In this document: in pieces, positions 60,427 to 64,000 of the stretch
How positions within the stretch are numbered: position 1 is the first letter of the stretch
Layout of the letters: every line of letters begins with the position of its first letter
Source: Pseudofrankia saprophytica
Lineage (GTDB): Bacteria; Actinomycetota; Actinomycetes; Frankiales; Frankiaceae
Direction: 5' to 3'
DNA length: 64,000 bases
NCBI RefSeq assembly: GCF_000235425.2
Contig: NZ_KI912267.1
Coordinates: 516,237-580,236, forward strand
Translations under genes and position numbers: made by a program
Notes under the pieces: model-generated
The model's input: the letters and a program-made list of their open reading frames with translations, nothing else
Databases searched by the model: none
What the model was told of the DNA's origin: nothing

Positions 60427-62508
60427 ATGCTCCTGGACCCTGCGGCCGCGCCGGCGGCGACCGCGATCGGCCCGGGGGACTCGGACACCACCGGGACCTT
60501 CCTCGCACCGATCGTCCACTCCCCCGGCCTGGACGGGCTGCGCGCGCTCGCGGTGCTCGCCGTGATCGCCTATCACGCGGGGCTGTCGTGGGTTCCCGGC
60601 GGCCTGCTGGGCGTGGACACGTTCTTCGTGCTGTCCGGGTTCCTGATCACCGGCCTGCTGGTCGCCGAGTACCGGGCCACCCGCCGCATCGACCTCAAGG
60701 ACTTCTGGACGCGGCGGGCGCGGCGCCTGCTGCCCGCCTTCCTGCTCCTGTTGCTCGCGATCTCGGCCTACGCACGGTTCCTCGCCACGCCGGGCGACAT
60801 CACGAAGATCCGCCTGGACATGCTGGCGTCGCTGTTCTACGTCGCGAACTGGCGGTTCGCGCTGTCGAACCAGAGCTACTTCGACCACTTCTCGGCGCCG
60901 TCGCCGCTGCTGCACACCTGGTCGCTGGCGGTCGAGGAGCAGTTCTACGTGCTCTGGCCGCTGATCGTGTTCCTGTTGATGCGCCACAGCGCGCGCACGG
61001 TCGACAAGTGGAAGGGGCAGCGGCGCAAGGCGCAGTCGGCGGCGCTGGCGGTGGCGGTGCTGGGCGCGGAGCTGAGCGCGCTGATCGGCATCGTGCTGCT
61101 GCTCGTCGGCGTCGACGCGTCCCGGATCTACTACGGCACCGAGGTGCGCGTCCAGGCGCTGCTGACCGGCGCGGCGCTGGCGGTGTGGCGGGCCCAGCGG
61201 CGGGCCGGGTTCACGGCACGCGGCAAGAAGGTGCTCGGGTACGCCGGCGGACTGGCGCTGGTCGCGCTGCTGGCGCTGTGGGCGACGGTCGACGGCCAGG
61301 CGCGCGGTCTGTATGCCGGCGGGTTCCTCGGCGTCGCGATCATCGTGGCGGTGCTGGTCGCGTCGATCGTCGAGGTGCCGGGCTCGGCGGTGGCGAAGGT
61401 GCTGTCGATTTCGCCGCTGACCTACATCGGCAAGATCTCCTATGGCCTCTACCTGTGGCACTGGCCGGTCCTGCTGACGGTTACCGCGGGACGGACCGGC
61501 CTACATGGGCCGGTTCTGCTGGCCGCCAGAGTGGCCGCGACCATGGCCTGTACGCTGCTGTCGTTCTACCTGGTGGAGAACCCGATCCGGCGCCGGTCGA
61601 TCCGGATCCCGAGGCCGGTCGTGACCACGCCGGTGGTGATGGCCGGGGTCGTCGCCGTGGCGATATTGGCGACGAGCACCCAGGCGTCCAGCGCCCGCAG
61701 CCCCGCGGACCTGGAGAAGCTCGCCGCGAGCGTCCAGGCGGGTGGGGCGCTGCCCACGGCGGCGCCCGACGCGCAGGGAAACCGGCCGCTGCGGATGCTC
61801 ATCGCCGGCGACTCGCTGGCGACGACGCTGATCGGCAGCCAGTTCGGCGAGGTGGCGGCGTCGATGAACGTGCAGCTCGCGGACGCCTCCATGCTCGGCT
61901 GCGGGGTGGCCCGGCTGCCGACCAGGAAGCTGGACGGCAAGCCCGGGCCGACGACGATCGGCTGTGACCAGTGGCCGGCACGGTTCACCAAGCGGGTGAA
62001 CGAGGTCCATCCGGACATCGCGGCGCTGCTGATCGGCCGCTGGGAGGTCACCGACCAGCTGCTGGACGGCGACTGGAGCCACGTCGGCGAGCCGAAGTTC
62101 GACGCCTACCTCGCCGCCCAGCTGGACCTGGCCATCACCACGCTGTCCGCGGGCGGCGCGAAGGTGGTGTTGTTCACCACACCCGCGGTCGCCGCCCGGG
62201 AGGGGCCGGATGGGTCGCAGTACCCGGAGACGAGGCCGGAACGAGTGGCAAGGTTCAACCAGCTGCTGCGCGCCGCGGCCGACCGGCATCGGGGTGTGGC
62301 GACCATCTCGGATCTCAACGGCGTACTCACGCCGGGTAATCGCTACACCGATCACGTGAACGGCATCCTCACCCGGGACGACGGCGTGCACATTACTGCC
62401 CCAGGTGGGCGAATCGTTGGTCAGGCGTTGCTTCCCGCGATTGTTGGGCTGGTTCGTCCGACAGGCGCGGATCGTGCCCCCGTGGGGACGACCACGTCCC
62501 CCGGCTGA
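60427..62508 (+). CDS. Acyltransferase 3 / SGNH fusion (OafA/YrhL family)
   Basis: A 693-residue protein with an N-terminal ten-helix acyltransferase-3 domain (LDGLRALAVLAVIAYHAGL, GGLLGVDTFFVLSGFLITGLL, FWTRRARRLLPAF, HTWSLAVEEQFYVLWPL) and a C-terminal outer SGNH hydrolase domain. In that domain LIAGDSLATT (Asp462-Ser463) is block I and DDGVHITAPG (Asp652, His655) is block V. This architecture acetylates extracellular polysaccharides. ATG 60427 is the only conventional start; see the upstream region entry. It precedes gmd on the same strand by 66 nt. Confidence 0.95.
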   Translation: MLLDPAAAPAATAIGPGDSDTTGTFLAPIVHSPGLDGLRALAVLAVIAYHAGLSWVPGGLLGVDTFFVLSGFLITGLLVAEYRATRRIDLKDFWTRRARRLLPAFLLLLLAISAYARFLATPGDITKIRLDMLASLFYVANWRFALSNQSYFDHFSAPSPLLHTWSLAVEEQFYVLWPLIVFLLMRHSARTVDKWKGQRRKAQSAALAVAVLGAELSALIGIVLLLVGVDASRIYYGTEVRVQALLTGAALAVWRAQRRAGFTARGKKVLGYAGGLALVALLALWATVDGQARGLYAGGFLGVAIIVAVLVASIVEVPGSAVAKVLSISPLTYIGKISYGLYLWHWPVLLTVTAGRTGLHGPVLLAARVAATMACTLLSFYLVENPIRRRSIRIPRPVVTTPVVMAGVVAVAILATSTQASSARSPADLEKLAASVQAGGALPTAAPDAQGNRPLRMLIAGDSLATTLIGSQFGEVAASMNVQLADASMLGCGVARLPTRKLDGKPGPTTIGCDQWPARFTKRVNEVHPDIAALLIGRWEVTDQLLDGDWSHVGEPKFDAYLAAQLDLAITTLSAGGAKVVLFTTPAVAAREGPDGSQYPETRPERVARFNQLLRAAADRHRGVATISDLNGVLTPGNRYTDHVNGILTRDDGVHITAPGGRIVGQALLPAIVGLVRPTGADRAPVGTTTSPG

Positions 62509-62574
62509 CCTGCGTGCATTACCGAACGCTAATCTTTCGACGGCAGCGTGCCGCACACAGACGGGAGGGTGATC

Positions 62575-63576
62575 GTGCCCCGCGCGCTCATTACAGGGAT
62601 CACCGGCCAGGATGGTCTGTATCTGGGAGAGCTGCTCACGGCCAAGGGCTATGAGGTGTTTGGACTGGTCAGGGGCCAGTCCAACCCGAAGGTGGCCACG
62701 GTCGAGCGGATCATTCCGGGCGTCCAGCTCCTGGAGGGCGACCTCACCGACCTGTCCTCGCTGATCGGCGCGGTGGAGATCTCCCAGCCTGACGAGGTGT
62801 ACAACCTCGGCGCCATCTCGTTCGTCGGACTGTCCTGGAAACAGGCTGAGCTGACCGGCGAGACGACCGGGATGGGTGTGTTGCGTATCCTCGAGGCGCT
62901 GCGGATCACCGCCGGCAGCGACGTCTCCCGGATGCGCTTCTACCAGGCGAGCTCATCCGAGATGTTCGGCAAGGTCCGCGAGACGCCGCAGCGGGAGACC
63001 ACACCGTTCCACCCGCGCTCTCCCTATGGCGTCGCCAAGACCTTCGGGCATTACCTGACCGTCAACTACCGCGAGTCGTACGACATGTTCGCCTGCTCGG
63101 GGATGCTGTTCAACCACGAGTCGCCGCGCCGCGGAATCGAGTTCGTCACCCGGAAGGTGACCCGGGCCGTCGCCCGGATCGCGCTCGGGCTGCAGGACTC
63201 GATCACCCTGGGCAACCTCGAGTCCCGCCGGGACTGGGGCTTCGCCGGTGACTACGTCGACGCGATGTGGCGGATGCTCCAGCAGGACGAGCCGGACGAC
63301 TTCGTCATCGCGACCGGGGAGACGCACTCCATCCGCGAGCTGCTGCAGGCCGCGTTCGCCCGGGTCGGCATCGACGACTGGGAGCCCTACGTCAAGCAGG
63401 ACCCGCGGTTCTTCCGTCCGGCCGAGGTCGACCTGCTGGTCGGTGACCCGTCGAAGGCCATGGACAAGCTGGGCTGGAAGCCGACGGTCACCTTCACCGC
63501 CCTCGTCGACATGATGGTGGACGCGGACCTCGCGCTGGAGCGGGAGACCGCGGGGCAGGCGCTGACGATTCGGTGA
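62575..63576 (+). CDS. gmd: GDP-mannose 4,6-dehydratase
   Basis: A 333-residue short-chain dehydrogenase-type enzyme converting GDP-mannose to GDP-4-keto-6-deoxymannose, precursor of rhamnose or fucose units. [14 protein letters not shown] (8-21) is the NADP loop; [12 protein letters not shown] and [12 protein letters not shown] with Tyr151-x3-Lys155 are catalytic; [17 protein letters not shown] is the Gmd signature. GTG 62575 has GGGAGG upstream, better than GTG 62548. It lies with other surface-sugar genes. Confidence 0.95.
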   Translation: MPRALITGITGQDGLYLGELLTAKGYEVFGLVRGQSNPKVATVERIIPGVQLLEGDLTDLSSLIGAVEISQPDEVYNLGAISFVGLSWKQAELTGETTGMGVLRILEALRITAGSDVSRMRFYQASSSEMFGKVRETPQRETTPFHPRSPYGVAKTFGHYLTVNYRESYDMFACSGMLFNHESPRRGIEFVTRKVTRAVARIALGLQDSITLGNLESRRDWGFAGDYVDAMWRMLQQDEPDDFVIATGETHSIRELLQAAFARVGIDDWEPYVKQDPRFFRPAEVDLLVGDPSKAMDKLGWKPTVTFTALVDMMVDADLALERETAGQALTIR

Positions 63577-63661
63577 CCGGTCCTCGGTTCGGCGCGACCA
63601 CCCCGGCCCACGGCCGTGCCTGGGTGGGACGCCGTGCACCGACGGCAGCATCTGCGGCAGC

Positions 63662-63700
63662 GCCGGCCGCGCTACCGGATACACCGGGAGCGCGGCCGGC
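63662..63700 (+). terminator. Hairpin after gmd
   Basis: Arms gccggccgcgct (63662-63673) and agcgcggccggc (63689-63700) pair perfectly over 12 bp; the 15-nt loop contains CCGG twice and can form an inner stem. It lies 85 nt after the gmd stop. Confidence 0.7.
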
Positions 63701-63707
63701 TACACCG

Positions 63708-63730
63708 CGTGACAGTAACAGTATGTCACG
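63708..63730. promoter_or_regulatory. Inverted repeat across the start of the last gene
   Basis: CGTGACA (63708-63714) and TGTCACG (63724-63730) form an inverted repeat with a 9-nt spacer that overlaps the ATG at 63723. This could be a repressor site or a translation-blocking stem; either is speculative. Confidence 0.35.
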
Positions 63731-64000
63731 GCGTCCCTACGTTCCCCCGCGCGCGACACCGACGCCCCGTCCGGCGAGCCAGGGCGGCCCCGCCGGCCTG
63801 TTCTCGGCCGGGCGGGACGCGGCGGTCCCGGTGGACTGGGCCAAGCCGACGAGCGACGCCCTCGTCCCGCCCGGGCCGGCCGAGGGCCCGTCCGCGCCGG
63901 ACGCGGAATCCAGGTCGACCACGACCACGGCCCCGGCCCCGGCCCCGGCCGCCGCCCCGCCGGCCACCGCGCCTCCTGTCGCCGCCGTGCCTCCGGTCGC
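63723..64000 (+). CDS. N-terminal part of a Pro/Ala-rich protein, cut by the window end
   Basis: The frame from ATG 63723 is open to the end of the window (92 codons). It encodes MSRRPYVPPRATPTPRP, then a Pro/Ala/Thr-rich low-complexity stretch that ends in PA and TTTT runs. No domain is visible yet. Given the neighbours it may be a surface-polysaccharide or regulatory protein with a disordered N-terminus, but that is only context. High third-position GC fits coding. Confidence 0.55.
   Translation, partial: MSRRPYVPPRATPTPRPASQGGPAGLFSAGRDAAVPVDWAKPTSDALVPPGPAEGPSAPDAESRSTTTTAPAPAPAAAPPATAPPVAAVPPV

Overview
The window comes from a chromosome of a very GC-rich (about 70% or more) actinobacterium. 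Gene content and order point to the Frankiaceae (Frankia/Pseudofrankia type): an RbpA, WhiA and an SsgA-like protein are present, as are OpcA-dependent G6PD, the uvrC-rapZ-yvcK-whiA-gap-pgk-tpiA block, many GTG starts and many 4-nt stop/start overlaps. Genus assignment is inference. No rRNA, tRNA, CRISPR array, insertion sequence or replication origin was seen.

Layout. (1) 1-7,740: end of heme A synthase (ctaA), convergent heme O synthase (ctaB), then a divergent pentose-phosphate operon tal-zwf-opcA-pgl and a conserved unknown gene. The transketolase gene that often precedes tal in actinobacteria is not here. (2) 7,760-18,900: a membrane Ser/Thr kinase, rbpA, then a complete oligopeptide/dipeptide-type ABC importer (permease, lipoprotein, permease, two ATPases, then secG, then a second lipoprotein), all on the minus strand. 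(3) 19,400-28,010: tpiA, pgk, gap, whiA, yvcK, rapZ, uvrC. The importer lies between tpiA and secG/rbpA and so splits a block that is normally contiguous. (4) 28,010-31,740: SsgA-like protein, Nudix-like protein, and a SigE-family sigma factor overlapping a membrane partner whose outer domain is duplicated. (5) 31,800-39,510: uvrB, a membrane protein resembling a catalytically dead site-2 protease, a WYL protein without a DNA-binding domain, a small protein, and uvrA with a good LexA box. (6) 40,180-49,780: glycosyltransferase, metallo-beta-lactamase fold hydrolase, OmpA-like lipoprotein, class III aminotransferase, STAS protein, RtcB RNA ligase, small membrane protein, an emfourin-like inhibitor next to a protealysin-like M4 protease, and a methyltransferase. 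(7) 49,900-55,800: coaE, a membrane protein, a TerC-family protein, a PucR-type regulator with a palindromic operator candidate, and rpsA. (8) 56,130-64,000: cell-surface polysaccharide functions (two acyltransferase-3 proteins, a GT39-like glycosyltransferase, GDP-mannose dehydratase) and the start of a Pro/Ala-rich protein cut by the window end.

How parts work together: tal/zwf/opcA/pgl make NADPH and pentose phosphates, and gap/pgk/tpiA run lower glycolysis; RapZ, YvcK and WhiA belong to the widespread envelope and differentiation control block. UvrA, UvrB and UvrC together form the nucleotide excision nuclease, and all three are encoded within 14 kb. The sigma factor and its overlapping membrane partner look like an extracytoplasmic sensing pair. 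Strong hairpins sit between most convergent gene pairs, and several intergenic regions carry short tandem repeats with 15-17 bp periods.

Most enzyme calls rest on clear motifs. Weak points are start codons of several genes, transporter substrates, and the stretch 59,326-60,426, whose coding strand I could not decide.
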